Origin: [Synechococcus] sp. NIES-970
Lineage (GTDB): Bacteria; Cyanobacteriota; Cyanobacteriia; Cyanobacteriales; MRBY01
Assembly (NCBI GenBank): GCA_002356215.1
Contig: AP017959.1
Location: 992,001-1,056,000 of the forward strand
Length of the DNA: 64,000 nt
Reading direction: 5' to 3'
Shown here: piece by piece, positions 56,661 through 64,000 of the stretch
Layout of the letters: the number at the start of each line of letters is the position of its first letter
Position numbering within the stretch: the first letter of the stretch is position 1
Notes under the pieces: model-generated
What the model was told of the DNA's origin: nothing
Database searches by the model: none
Seen by the model: the letters and a program-made list of their open reading frames with translations, nothing else
Program-made: the position numbers and the translations under genes

Positions 56661-57000
56661 GGAATACCTCGGCTTGTATGAGTAACCTTTTTAATTCTTG
56701 CAAAAAATGTTCATATTCGCATTCCGTGGCCCCATAGCGTACAGCAATGATAATTTGCCAACCGGGTTCCAGACTGGGCAGTAGGGTGCGACAGGCATGG
56801 CGAATGCGACGTTTAATCAAGTTCCGGACCACTGCTTTTTTACTGACTTTACGGCTGATGCTGATGCCGACTTGGGTCGGGGCAGTGGCTTGGGGCAAAA
56901 GAATAATCGCCAGGGTGTTACCCCGAAAGCGTTTACCTTGGCTGTAGATTGTTTTAAAATCGCGCCAGTGTTTTAGACGATGTACTTTTGGCAGTCCCAC
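56650..57000 (-). CDS. rnpA: ribonuclease P protein component
   Basis: RnpA is the protein subunit of RNase P, which removes 5' leaders from tRNA precursors. The 116-residue product has the signature ISRKVSKKAVVRNLIKRRIR (basic RNR-like motif) at about 50-70 and the N-terminal LPKVHRLKHWRDFKTIY. The start is GTG at 57000, 60 bases after the rpmH stop. It overlaps the PH-domain gene by 11 bases. Confidence 0.95.
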   Translation of the reverse strand: MGLPKVHRLKHWRDFKTIYSQGKRFRGNTLAIILLPQATAPTQVGISISRKVSKKAVVRNLIKRRIRHACRTLLPSLEPGWQIIIAVRYGATECEYEHFLQELKRLLIQAEVFHGH

Positions 57001-57060
57001 AAAAAAATGAGAGTGAGGTAGACCCAGGTCTCCTCACCAAAATAACGGTTTGCGCTTCGA

Positions 57061-57198
57061 CTAGACAGTAAGGCGATGACGGCCTTTTTTTCTGCGAGCA
57101 CGGATAACGTTTTGGCCGGTGTGGCTGCGCATGCGTGCCCGAAAACCAGAAGTGCGCTTTTGCTTGCGGACGGTGCCGCCTAGGGTGCGTTTGGTCAT
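57061..57198 (-). CDS. rpmH: 50S ribosomal protein L34
   Basis: The short 45-residue basic protein is L34. It has the canonical motifs [20 protein letters not shown] and [18 protein letters not shown]. It is the first gene of the rpmH-rnpA-PH-yidC-jag-yceD cluster. An AAGGAGGACTT ribosome-binding site precedes the ATG at 57198. dnaA, a common neighbour in other bacteria, is not here, as expected for cyanobacteria. Confidence 0.97.
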   Translation of the reverse strand: MTKRTLGGTVRKQKRTSGFRARMRSHTGQNVIRARRKKGRHRLTV

Positions 57199-57287
57199 GG
57201 AAGTCCTCCTTTATTTCCTTAGGAAATGATTTATCTTTCCGGGGGCGATCGCCGCCTTGCCGAAAAAATCAAAAATGACAGTCTCTA

Positions 57288-57293
57288 ATTATA
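57288..57293 (-). promoter_or_regulatory. candidate rpmH-operon -10 element
   Basis: On the minus strand the hexamer TATAAT at 57293-57288 is preceded by AAGG. It would start the rpmH transcript near 57281, giving a leader of about 80 bases. A clear -35 at the standard spacing is not visible, although TTGACG lies seven bases upstream of the hexamer. Confidence 0.4.
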
Positions 57294-57360
57294 CCTTGCC
57301 CGTCAACGGAACTCGCAGCAACCCCAAAAAATCTCGCAGGCAATCGTTGCTCAAGCAGGC

Positions 57361-58152
57361 TTAGAAACCAACATCAATAATCCATGACCCCAAGCGACTG
57401 GGGAGAGGGGCGCCTTGGCTACGGGCAAAGGCGGTTACGACATACATCCCACCCCGGGAAGGGTTTCTGACATCATCGAGGATAATTTCGATTTCACTTT
57501 CGAGATTGACTGGTTCTGCGAGGGTCACCACCAGAGAACGGCTCCGGGGGCCGGAGTCTCTCTCCTCGCTTTCGTCTGCGGCAGGAGGATTATTTTCCGC
57601 CATTGAGGTGGCGTTGGGGTTCGTTTGAGTAGCCTGCTGTTCGGCGAGGGTTGCCGCGTCAACGAAAACCAATTGGCCATCGACGAAGGTAAGTTCACCA
57701 TCCCGCGCTGAGGTCTGGGAGGTACTGGTTGCAAAGCTTTCTAGGAGGGCCTGACCCTGAGCAGAGGCATTTTCTCCCGGTAGACTTTGGGGATCCCAAG
57801 CGGTTGCGTCCTGGTTTAGGGCGACCTCACGGCCATTGATTCGTACCCGTACCTGGGTATCGTTGATCTGGCCATCGAAGTCGTCGGGAAAGCTTAATTC
57901 AAAGGTTTGGAAACGGTCTGTGACTTTGCTTTTGCGGATTTCGAGGTAATAGCGATCGCGGCGACGGGCCCCAGAATCATATTCCACGGCGCATTTGAGG
58001 ATATCCCCTTGGGGAATAGTACCACCCCAGTTAAAGGTAAAAGAGCCACAGGTCTTACGGGCATCGGCGGCTTGGGGCATCAGGGTTAGACCACTGCCGA
58101 ACAATAGAGTGGCGATCGCCAAGCGAGAGAGAGGAGAACGGAGGAATTGCAT
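57361..58152 (-). CDS. secreted protein, DUF2808-like
   Basis: The 263-residue protein has a signal peptide (basic start, RLAIATLLFGSGLTLM, cleavage near AADA) and a mature part resembling the cyanobacterial DUF2808 family. The C-terminal motif IEIILDDVRNPSRGGMYVVT is the basis for that link. A low-complexity Ala/Gln/Asp/Glu linker lies in the middle (about 130-205). The ATG at 58152 or the GTG two codons upstream could be the start. Its role is unknown. Confidence 0.65.
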   Translation of the reverse strand: MQFLRSPLSRLAIATLLFGSGLTLMPQAADARKTCGSFTFNWGGTIPQGDILKCAVEYDSGARRRDRYYLEIRKSKVTDRFQTFELSFPDDFDGQINDTQVRVRINGREVALNQDATAWDPQSLPGENASAQGQALLESFATSTSQTSARDGELTFVDGQLVFVDAATLAEQQATQTNPNATSMAENNPPAADESEERDSGPRSRSLVVTLAEPVNLESEIEIILDDVRNPSRGGMYVVTAFARSQGAPLPSRLGSWIIDVGF

Positions 58153-58328
58153 ATTCACAGGGGCCTTCAGAGTCTGTAACCGATTGTGACTAAAGTTTGC
58201 GTTTTCAGCAACTCCCTCGACGAAATCTCAATCTAAAAGTGCCAATGCAACAGAGGTTTACAAAAACTGCTAAGACACATTACAGAGGCGGCCGACAAGG
58301 AAAAGATGGCACTACACTGCGGAAAGAT

Positions 58329-58369
58329 GCCGTAACAGAACCAGGGAGCAATGAACGATCCGTTACGGC
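58329..58369 (+). other. 8-bp inverted repeat in the pntAA upstream region
   Basis: GCCGTAAC at 58329-58336 is exactly mirrored by GTTACGGC at 58362-58369, with a 25-base spacer. It lies about 80 bases before pntAA in the 292-base region that separates it from the divergent secreted-protein gene. It could be an operator or an RNA stem; there is no T-run after it. Confidence 0.5.
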
Positions 58370-58450
58370 TGAAGGTTTAAAGGTTTTGCTACTGAAAGTT
58401 CTCTACACCTACCGTTCAGTCTGTCGCTATTGTCTCGTTAAGGAGTGTTT

Positions 58451-59596
58451 ATGAAAATTGCTGTTGCTCGGGAAACCGCTGCCGGAGAACGCCGGGTCGC
58501 GCTCACGCCGGATCAGGTGGCCCGTCTCGTAAAGAAAGGTTGGGAAATTTACATAGAAGCTGGTGCTGGGGAAGCGTCATTAATTTCGGATCAAGCCTAT
58601 GAAGAAGTCGGGGGGACAATTGCCGGCGATCGCCCAGCCCTCTGGCAAAATGCAGATATCGTGGTGAAAGTGGCTGTGCCGACCCCTGAGGAAATTGAAA
58701 CCCTACCAGAAGGGGCGATGGTCGCCAGTCTATTAAATCCCCTGGGACAGCCGGAAGTGATTCAGCAACTGACGGCGAAAAAAATCACCGCCCTGGGCAT
58801 GGAGTTGATCCCCCGCACCAGTCGTGCCCAGAGTATGGATGTTTTGTCCTCCCAGGCCGGGGTCGCTGGTTACAAAGCTGTATTACTGGCTGCGGCAACC
58901 CTGCCCAAATTTTTCCCGATGTTGACCACTGCGGCAGGCACCATCCGCCCCGCAAAGGTGTTTGTCATCGGTGCTGGGGTAGCGGGTCTCCAGGCGATCG
59001 CCACCGCTAGAAGACTGGGAGCTGTCGTCGAAGCCTTTGATATCCGACCCGCCGTGAAAGAAGAAGTGCAGAGCTTGGGGGCAAAATTTGTCGAAGTCCA
59101 ACTCGAAGAAGAAACCGCCACCGCCGGAGGCTATGCCAAGGAAGTTTCCGAAGATTCTAAAAAGAAAAGCCAGGCTCTGATTTCTGACCATGTGGCCACC
59201 GCCGATGTGGTGATTACCACCGCCCAAGTGCCCGGCCGGAAAGCGCCCATCCTGGTGACCGATGACATGATCGCCCGGATGCAACCAGGTTCTGTGATTG
59301 TTGATCTGGCCGGAGAACAGGGGGGGAACTGTGAAGGCTGTGAAGCTGGGCGGGATGTACTGGTCCACGGGGTGACGATCATCGCACCGATTAACCTCCC
59401 TTCTACGGTGGCCATCCATGCCAGTCAAATGTTTGCCAAAAATATGGCCACCCTACTGCAACTGCTAATTCCCGAAAGTGAAATCAACCTCGATTTTGAG
59501 GATGACATTCTCGATTCGGTCTGTGTCACTCACCAAGGGACCATTCGAAATCAACGGGTGAAGGATGCTCTCCAGCAAATGACCGTCACTGTCTAG
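58451..59596 (+). CDS. pntAA: NAD(P) transhydrogenase subunit alpha, part 1
   Basis: PntAA is the NAD(H)-binding part of the proton-translocating transhydrogenase, which couples NADH and NADP+ to the proton gradient. The 381-residue product has the alanine-dehydrogenase-like fold with the nucleotide motif VIGAGVAGLQAIATA and the GEQGGNCE segment. The ATG at 58451 follows AAGGAG at ideal spacing. As is common in cyanobacteria, the alpha subunit is split into two genes. Confidence 0.96.
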   Translation: MKIAVARETAAGERRVALTPDQVARLVKKGWEIYIEAGAGEASLISDQAYEEVGGTIAGDRPALWQNADIVVKVAVPTPEEIETLPEGAMVASLLNPLGQPEVIQQLTAKKITALGMELIPRTSRAQSMDVLSSQAGVAGYKAVLLAAATLPKFFPMLTTAAGTIRPAKVFVIGAGVAGLQAIATARRLGAVVEAFDIRPAVKEEVQSLGAKFVEVQLEEETATAGGYAKEVSEDSKKKSQALISDHVATADVVITTAQVPGRKAPILVTDDMIARMQPGSVIVDLAGEQGGNCEGCEAGRDVLVHGVTIIAPINLPSTVAIHASQMFAKNMATLLQLLIPESEINLDFEDDILDSVCVTHQGTIRNQRVKDALQQMTVTV

Positions 59597-59696
59597 GGAT
59601 CAAGTTTGCCAACCCCATGACCAACCAATGGTGGCCATCTCAATTTTTGCAATCAATGCCGTGTATTCACTTTATTTCCAGGAGTTTTGACTGTCC

Positions 59697-59987
59697 ATGA
59701 CCACAGCAACACTACTCAGTAGCCTCTTCGTTTTCGTTTTGGCTTCCTTTGTGGGTTTTGAAGTAATCAATAAGGTTCCACCCACCCTCCACACACCTCT
59801 TATGTCCGGGGCCAACGCGATTTCGGGGATCGCCGTCATTGGTGCTCTCTTGGTTTCTGGAGAAGATCAGCTCAATTTAACGGTCATCCTCGGTTTAATC
59901 GCCGTGGTCTGCGCCACGATTAATGTTGTCGGTGGCTTCCTGGTCACTGACCGGATGCTGCAAATGTTTAAGAAAAAGGAGGCCTAG
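59697..59987 (+). CDS. pntAB: NAD(P) transhydrogenase subunit alpha, part 2
   Basis: This 96-residue membrane protein has three to four helices (LFVFVLASFVGFEVINKVPP; TLHTPLMSGANAISG). It supplies part of the proton channel. It starts 100 bases after pntAA and lies three bases before pntB. Confidence 0.95.
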   Translation: MTTATLLSSLFVFVLASFVGFEVINKVPPTLHTPLMSGANAISGIAVIGALLVSGEDQLNLTVILGLIAVVCATINVVGGFLVTDRMLQMFKKKEA

Positions 59988-59990
59988 ACG

Positions 59991-61391
59991 ATGGATAGTT
60001 TATTAACCAATGGCATTGAACTGAGTTATCTCGTCGCTGCTTGTCTATTTATTATTGGCTTAAAAAAACTAGGCTCTCCAGCCACTGCCCGTCAAGGGAA
60101 TACGATCGCCGCTGTGGGGATGTTACTGGCAGTGGTAGCGACCCTGCTCGACAAACAGGTACTCAACTATGGCCTGATTGCTGCTGGGATCGCTGTCGGT
60201 ACGATTATTGGCATCATCACCGCCAAAAAAGTAGAAATGACCGACATGCCCCAATTAGTAGGGCTGTTCAATGGTCTGGGGGGAGCCGCTTCGGCCTTGG
60301 TGGCGATCGCCGAATTTTGGCGCCTGCTTTCCCTTGGTGAAACCCTGGCAGTGACCACCAACCTAACGATTATTTTGGGGGTACTGATCGGGGGGGTCAC
60401 CCTCACTGGTAGCCTGATTGCCTTTGGCAAATTACAGGGCATTCTGCCTGGCCGCCCGGTGATTTTCCCAGCCCAACAGGTGGTCAATTTTGGCATCCTG
60501 GCCGGATTTCTGGGAGGCAGTGTCTACCTCTTTATCCATCCAGACCCAAATATTTTTCTGGGTTTAGTGGGTATTTCCCTAGGGCTTGGGGTACTGTTTG
60601 TGATTCCCATCGGCGGTGGTGATATGCCTGTGGTGATTTCCCTCCTAAACTCCTACTCTGGCCTAGCAGCTAGTGCTGCCGGTTTTGTCGTCGGCAACAA
60701 TATGCTCATCATTGCCGGGGCGCTGGTGGGAGCATCGGGGATTATCCTGACCCAAATCATGTGTAAGGCCATGAATCGCTCGATCACCAATGTGCTCTTC
60801 GCTGGCTTCGGTAGTGACAGTGGTGCCGTAGTGAGCAGTGACGATGGTGAAATTGAAGGTTCTATCAAAAGTGTAGATGCTGAAGAAAGTGCAATGATGC
60901 TCGGCTATGCCCGTAGTGTCGTGATTATTCCTGGCTATGGCATGGCCGTGGCCCAGGCCCAGCATTCGGTTAAAGAACTGGCCGATATGCTAGAAAAAAA
61001 AGGCGTTGAAGTGAAATATGCCATCCACCCGGTGGCGGGTCGGATGCCTGGTCACATGAATGTGCTCCTTGCAGAAGCCAATGTGCCCTACAATCAGCTC
61101 TATGACATGGATGATATCAATCCACAGTTTGACAATACCGATGTGGCTTTAGTGATCGGTGCCAATGATGTGGTAAATCCTGCAGCTCGCCATGACAAAG
61201 GTAGTCCCATTTACGGGATGCCAATTCTAGAAGTAGATAAAGCGAAAACGACCATCGTCATTAAACGTGGCATGAGCGCAGGTTTTTCTGGAGTTCAGAA
61301 TGAGTTGTTTTTTAAGGATAAAACCATGATGCTTTTCGGTAGTGCTAAAGACATGGTAGAAAAAATCACCTCAGAAGTTAAAGAGCTATGA
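59991..61391 (+). CDS. pntB: NAD(P) transhydrogenase subunit beta
   Basis: PntB carries the remaining membrane helices and the NADP(H)-binding domain. The 466-residue protein has about nine membrane segments, then the soluble domain with VVIIPGYGMAVAQAQH and GRMPGHMNVLLAEANVPY. The gene is separated from pntAB by three bases, and a strong terminator follows at 61446. Confidence 0.96.
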   Translation: MDSLLTNGIELSYLVAACLFIIGLKKLGSPATARQGNTIAAVGMLLAVVATLLDKQVLNYGLIAAGIAVGTIIGIITAKKVEMTDMPQLVGLFNGLGGAASALVAIAEFWRLLSLGETLAVTTNLTIILGVLIGGVTLTGSLIAFGKLQGILPGRPVIFPAQQVVNFGILAGFLGGSVYLFIHPDPNIFLGLVGISLGLGVLFVIPIGGGDMPVVISLLNSYSGLAASAAGFVVGNNMLIIAGALVGASGIILTQIMCKAMNRSITNVLFAGFGSDSGAVVSSDDGEIEGSIKSVDAEESAMMLGYARSVVIIPGYGMAVAQAQHSVKELADMLEKKGVEVKYAIHPVAGRMPGHMNVLLAEANVPYNQLYDMDDINPQFDNTDVALVIGANDVVNPAARHDKGSPIYGMPILEVDKAKTTIVIKRGMSAGFSGVQNELFFKDKTMMLFGSAKDMVEKITSEVKEL

Positions 61392-61445
61392 TGAATTAGC
61401 TTTTTACACCACTTATTTTTTTAACTGAAAAGAATTTGCAGTTTG

Positions 61446-61479
61446 ATCCCTGATTCATAAAATAATTGGGGATTTTTTT
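61446..61479 (+). terminator. terminator after pntB
   Basis: A 10-bp stem (61446-61455 with 61464-61473, two G-T pairs) and an eight-base loop are followed by seven T. It closes the pnt operon. Confidence 0.78.
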
Positions 61480-61570
61480 GTGGGAGAGCTTGCTCATTCT
61501 TTACAAAAAATAGAGTGCTTACTTGGGATTCTTTTTGAAGCCTAACGCAATTTCAAGAATCACAACTAGA

Positions 61571-61598
61571 TTAACGTCAGGGAAAGAATTGATTTAAT
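61571..61598 (+). promoter_or_regulatory. candidate promoter for the 46-residue gene
   Basis: TTAACG (61571-61576, four of six matches to TTGACA) and TTTAAT (61593-61598, five of six matches to TATAAT) are spaced by 16 bases. The predicted start is just before the first leader stem. Confidence 0.4.
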
Positions 61599-61611
61599 AA
61601 TGGATTTTAGA

Positions 61612-61682
61612 GCTGAAGCCTGGTAGAAGTCACCAGTTAATAACTTCAGCATACGGAGAAAAATGTAGGCGAGCCGCTCGCC
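61612..61682 (+). ncRNA. possible structured leader RNA (two hairpins)
   Basis: Stem 1 pairs GCTGAAG (61612-61618) with CTTCAGC (61644-61650) and contains an inner stem CTGGT (61620-61624) with ACCAG (61632-61636). Stem 2 pairs GGCGAG (61668-61673) with CTCGCC (61677-61682). They lie between the candidate promoter and the ATG at 61731. They may act as an RNA leader, protect the mRNA, or form a small RNA. This rests on base pairing only. Confidence 0.35.
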
Positions 61683-61730
61683 ATAGATATCATTTTAATT
61701 TTGTATTGGATATGATGAGGCACAGCAACG

Positions 61731-61871
61731 ATGAAGACTTTAGAACAGCTTTTCCAGTATGTTTTGCAAGCGATTAATCGCATTTTTTCTCCTAATGAAG
61801 AGCCTGTACCAGAAGTAGGTGTACAGCCTTTTGAAGGGGATCCCTACTCTGATTCGTCATCTTGGGATTAG
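61731..61871 (+). CDS. small acidic cyanobacterial protein
   Basis: A 46-codon gene encodes MKTLEQLFQYVLQAINRIF, then a proline/acidic tail with GVQPFEGDPYSDSSSWD. The amphipathic N-terminal helix and acidic tail recall small conserved cyanobacterial proteins I have seen without function. The ATG at 61731 has a GAGG element 12 bases upstream. The leader before it carries two hairpins. Confidence 0.65.
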   Translation: MKTLEQLFQYVLQAINRIFSPNEEPVPEVGVQPFEGDPYSDSSSWD

Positions 61872-61989
61872 GGATAATACTGTCATTTGAGTTTTTGCAG
61901 TATAAAAAGCATGATCTATTTTCTGATTGTGTGGTGAGTACCAGATTCCTTGGGCTGGTACTCTTTTTTTTGCAGATTACTCTTGGTTT

Positions 61990-62349
61990 TCAAAGCCCAC
62001 TATTGACGACTTTAGTGACATAGTGCTCCATTTCTGGGCTTTCGTCTCCATAGATGCTTTCGATATGTTCGAGGCAGCAGTCGATCGCAAACTGTTGGAG
62101 CTCTTCGCCGGCGATATCAAACATTTCGGTAAAGGTCTCGGGGAGGACGCGGCAGAAACGGGGTCGGTCCGCATAGATTGTGCATTTGCGGCTAGTTTTG
62201 CTGTAGTGGATACACCAGCCATCAGCTCCCACCATTGCCAAATACTGCTCTAGTTGCTCGGGGGTGAGGTAGTCTTCTAGGTCCGGGCGATCGCCTGGTT
62301 CGAGGTGGCAGCAAGCACCACAATTTTCGATACATTGCCAAGTGGGCAT
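61990..62349 (-). CDS. YkgJ family cysteine-cluster protein
   Basis: The 119-residue protein has the YkgJ pattern of conserved cysteines (CIENCGACCHL; WCIHY; CTIYADRPRFCRVLP; CC), thought to bind zinc or an iron-sulfur cluster. The exact role is unknown. It is convergent with the 46-residue gene and divergent from psb30. Confidence 0.88.
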   Translation of the reverse strand: MPTWQCIENCGACCHLEPGDRPDLEDYLTPEQLEQYLAMVGADGWCIHYSKTSRKCTIYADRPRFCRVLPETFTEMFDIAGEELQQFAIDCCLEHIESIYGDESPEMEHYVTKVVNSGL

Positions 62350-62427
62350 GGGGATCGGCCTCCGGTGTGTTACAAAACTTCATTGTTTTTTCCCTATTCT
62401 CAGCAAAGCAAGACAGGCCTGACAGGG

Positions 62428-62433
62428 TATGAT
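62428..62433 (+). promoter_or_regulatory. candidate psb30 -10 element
   Basis: TATGAT at 62428-62433 is preceded by GG. It would start transcription near 62440, giving a leader of about 60 bases. The -35 is not evident. Confidence 0.35.
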
Positions 62434-62499
62434 AGACATTGATTTTTAGGAAAAAAAAATTTACCCTGTTTTTTGCATTAACTCAGGAATAGGAGAAAT

Positions 62500-62631
62500 A
62501 TGGATTTTATCACAGGTTTTTTTGGTAGCCTCAACTACGAAGTAATTTTCCAGTTGACCTTCGTCTCTTTGATCCTCATTTCGGGGCCTGTTGTCATCTT
62601 TTTGTTGGCAATCCGTGGTGGCGACATGTAA
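62500..62631 (+). CDS. psb30: photosystem II protein Psb30 (Ycf12)
   Basis: This 43-residue protein has a single membrane helix and the Ycf12 signature: [18 protein letters not shown], then [10 protein letters not shown]. Psb30 is a small subunit at the periphery of photosystem II near PsbJ and PsbK. The ATG at 62500 follows AGGAG closely. It is monocistronic with a terminator directly after it. Confidence 0.88.
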   Translation: MDFITGFFGSLNYEVIFQLTFVSLILISGPVVIFLLAIRGGDM

Positions 62632-62658
62632 TTTTTTTCAGCTACAAACTACCAGCTT

Positions 62659-62693
62659 AAGGCAACAAACCTCCGGGACTGTTGTCTTTTTTT
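62659..62693 (+). terminator. terminator after psb30
   Basis: A 9-bp stem (62659-62667 with 62680-62688, one G-T pair) is followed by seven T at 62687-62693. It ends psb30 and sits just before the recJ stop on the other strand. Confidence 0.75.
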
Positions 62694-62708
62694 GTGACCA
62701 ATGAGTTT

Positions 62709-64000
62709 CTATTTTTCTAGGGTGGCGATCGCTGTTTTTATCATTTGAAAAAAGGGGGGTTGGGTGATATCAACGATTTGGTCTCCGAGTTTACCCCGCC
62801 GTTGGCCTTTTTTAATGGTGAGTAATTTGCCTTGATCATTACGAATTTTTAGGGTTTGTCCTTGATTTTCAAGGGTGCAAAAATAGGTGCGGTCATTAAA
62901 CGAAAAGGTTTTCTCTTCCCCTAAGGCTGGATTGCTTTGGGGAACTGCCTGCGTAGGAGGATATTGTCTGGGGGTTATTGTGCTGGGTTGGGCTCCCACT
63001 AGCTCTAACTCTAGGGTGGTTTGGCCATTCCAGCGGTTTTCTTTGAGCTTGTAGGCTATGTCCAGGGGGGATGGGATGGGGAGATAGTCGCCCCATTGCC
63101 AGGCGATCGCCTTAATCGAAAAAATTTGGCCATTGAGGGTTTGGCCCAGGGTAAATTTCAGATGATTTTTACCGATTGTTTGCTGCTCTAAAATGCGCAC
63201 ATTTTTGGTGCAGAAAATAGGTTCTGGATTCCCAATACCCCAGGGATGCAATTGATCAATTTGTCGATAAAACTCCCCAGTGAGATCCGTAAAATCTACC
63301 ACTGCGTCAATTTTAACCAGGGGTTTGAGGTGTTCTGGTTCCAGTAATTGATGGGCAAATTCGCTGAGTTTTTCTGTAAAGGTGGCCAAATTATCTTTCG
63401 CGAGGGAAAAACCACCCGCCGCCTTGTGCCCCCCAAATTTGCCCAATAAATCTTGGCAGTAATTCAAGGCCTCAAAAACGTTAAATTCTTCAATGCCCCG
63501 GGCCGAACCTCGAATTTTGCCGTCTGCTTCATCGGTGCAGATAAACACCGGGACGCCGTAGCGTTCTACCAACCGGGAGGCCACAATACCGATCACGCCG
63601 TGGTGCCACTCGCTGTTACACACCACTAACACCCGTTGCCCCTGGTAATCGATAGGTGTATTTTCCACGAGGGCGATCGCCGCCGCCTCGATTTGGGTAC
63701 AGAGTTCTTGGCGCTGCTTGTTAATCTGTTCACATTGCATTGCCCGTTCCAACGCGAGCCCCTGATCCTCCGTGGTGAGCAGTTCGATCACCTTTTGGGG
63801 ATCATCGATGCGACCAATGGCATTGATACGTGGCCCCAGGCGAAAACCAATATCGTCAGGTTTGAGTTGTTTCTTTTGGTCATCCACCCCCGCCAACTGG
63901 ATTAAGGCTTGGATCCCAGGGAGAGCTGATTGAGGCAGTAATTTAAGGCCCCGCTTTAGCCAACGACGATTGACCCCCGTTAGGGGAGCTAAGTCGGCGA
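62709..64000 (-). CDS. recJ: single-stranded-DNA exonuclease RecJ (5' end outside window)
   Basis: This is the C-terminal part of RecJ, a 5'-to-3' exonuclease in recombination repair. The frame is open to the window edge, where it reads ADLAPLTGVNRRWLKRGLK, as in RecJ. Visible motifs are GFRLGPRINAIGRIDDP, the DHHA1 signature GKFGGHKAAGGFSL, and the OB-fold near the C-terminus. At least 430 residues are present; the N-terminal DHH motif lies beyond 64000. Confidence 0.93.
   Translation of the reverse strand, partial: ADLAPLTGVNRRWLKRGLKLLPQSALPGIQALIQLAGVDDQKKQLKPDDIGFRLGPRINAIGRIDDPQKVIELLTTEDQGLALERAMQCEQINKQRQELCTQIEAAAIALVENTPIDYQGQRVLVVCNSEWHHGVIGIVASRLVERYGVPVFICTDEADGKIRGSARGIEEFNVFEALNYCQDLLGKFGGHKAAGGFSLAKDNLATFTEKLSEFAHQLLEPEHLKPLVKIDAVVDFTDLTGEFYRQIDQLHPWGIGNPEPIFCTKNVRILEQQTIGKNHLKFTLGQTLNGQIFSIKAIAWQWGDYLPIPSPLDIAYKLKENRWNGQTTLELELVGAQPSTITPRQYPPTQAVPQSNPALGEEKTFSFNDRTYFCTLENQGQTLKIRNDQGKLLTIKKGQRRGKLGDQIVDITQPPFFQMIKTAIATLEK

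Larger units (their letters stand above)
61392..61730 (+). other. intergenic region with promoter and structured leader
   Basis: After the pnt terminator these 339 bases hold the upstream region of a 46-residue gene. A candidate promoter has TTAACG at 61571-61576 and TTTAAT at 61593-61598 (16-base spacer), giving a start near 61604. The transcript would then begin with a nested stem and a second GC-rich hairpin, listed separately. Confidence 0.5.

Noticed and set aside
57061-57360. Possible replication origin beside rpmH
   Set aside because: rpmH-rnpA adjoins dnaA and oriC in many bacteria, but no dnaA or cluster of DnaA boxes is visible and cyanobacteria usually lack this linkage.
1-64000. 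Frequent GCGATCGC octamers considered as a repeat array or CRISPR
   Set aside because: They are scattered HIP1 sites, inside genes and out, without regular spacing. This is the normal state of many cyanobacterial genomes.

Overview
The window is chromosomal DNA from a unicellular cyanobacterium, most likely a relative of Synechococcus sp. PCC 7002 (Picosynechococcus). The evidence is the very frequent HIP1 octamer GCGATCGC, a complete kaiABC clock cluster, chlorophyll and photosystem genes (chlH, psb30), ndhS, vipp1, three-gene pntAA-pntAB-pntB transhydrogenase and several cyanobacteria-only families. I see no rRNA, tRNA, CRISPR array, intact insertion sequence or prophage. The closer species name is inference.

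Layout. 1-6.5 kb: a DUF3370 protein, a small membrane protein and chlH. 6.5-7.5 kb: an AT-rich, decayed stretch with an intact antitoxin gene, a broken PIN-toxin gene and a second broken reading frame. 7.5-14.5 kb: glutaredoxin, a giant membrane protein, an HPP-family permease, and a MoaD-like carrier next to threonine synthase. 14.7-17.7 kb: kaiC, kaiB, kaiA on the minus strand with a clear terminator after kaiC. 17.9-23.9 kb: a minus-strand run of thioredoxin, class I aminotransferase, a membrane/PEP-synthase-like fusion and an ArnT-type glycosyltransferase. 24-29.6 kb: vipp1, a receiver-kinase, trpB, a HAS-barrel protein, ndhS and a sigma-like protein.

29.6-43.5 kb: mostly metabolism (nadB, hisC, an aspartate-type aminotransferase, ribBA), with a coiled-coil/Dps stress pair, a ferredoxin-metallo-beta-lactamase fusion, a GAF histidine kinase, an alpha/beta hydrolase, rlmN and tatA. 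43.5-53.7 kb: a glycosyltransferase/MFS pair, orphan ureE, a phosphorelay made of a hybrid kinase plus separate Hpt protein, an SH3 protein and the Ycf46-type AAA ATPase. 53.8-57.2 kb: the conserved rpmH-rnpA-PH-yidC-jag-yceD cluster for ribosome, RNA processing and membrane insertion. 57.3-64 kb: a secreted protein, pntAA-pntAB-pntB, a small protein behind a structured leader, a YkgJ cysteine-cluster protein, psb30, and a recJ that runs off the right edge.

Most of the window is ordinary core genome. The items most worth a second look are the decayed toxin locus, HIP1-centred perfect palindromes serving as hairpins or terminators, the PEP-mobile domain that has glutamine where the catalytic histidine should be, the non-ATG start of kaiA, a tandem 10-bp repeat in the promoter region of the coiled-coil/dps pair, and the hairpin leader before a 46-residue protein. 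I did not find a convincing undescribed multi-gene system.
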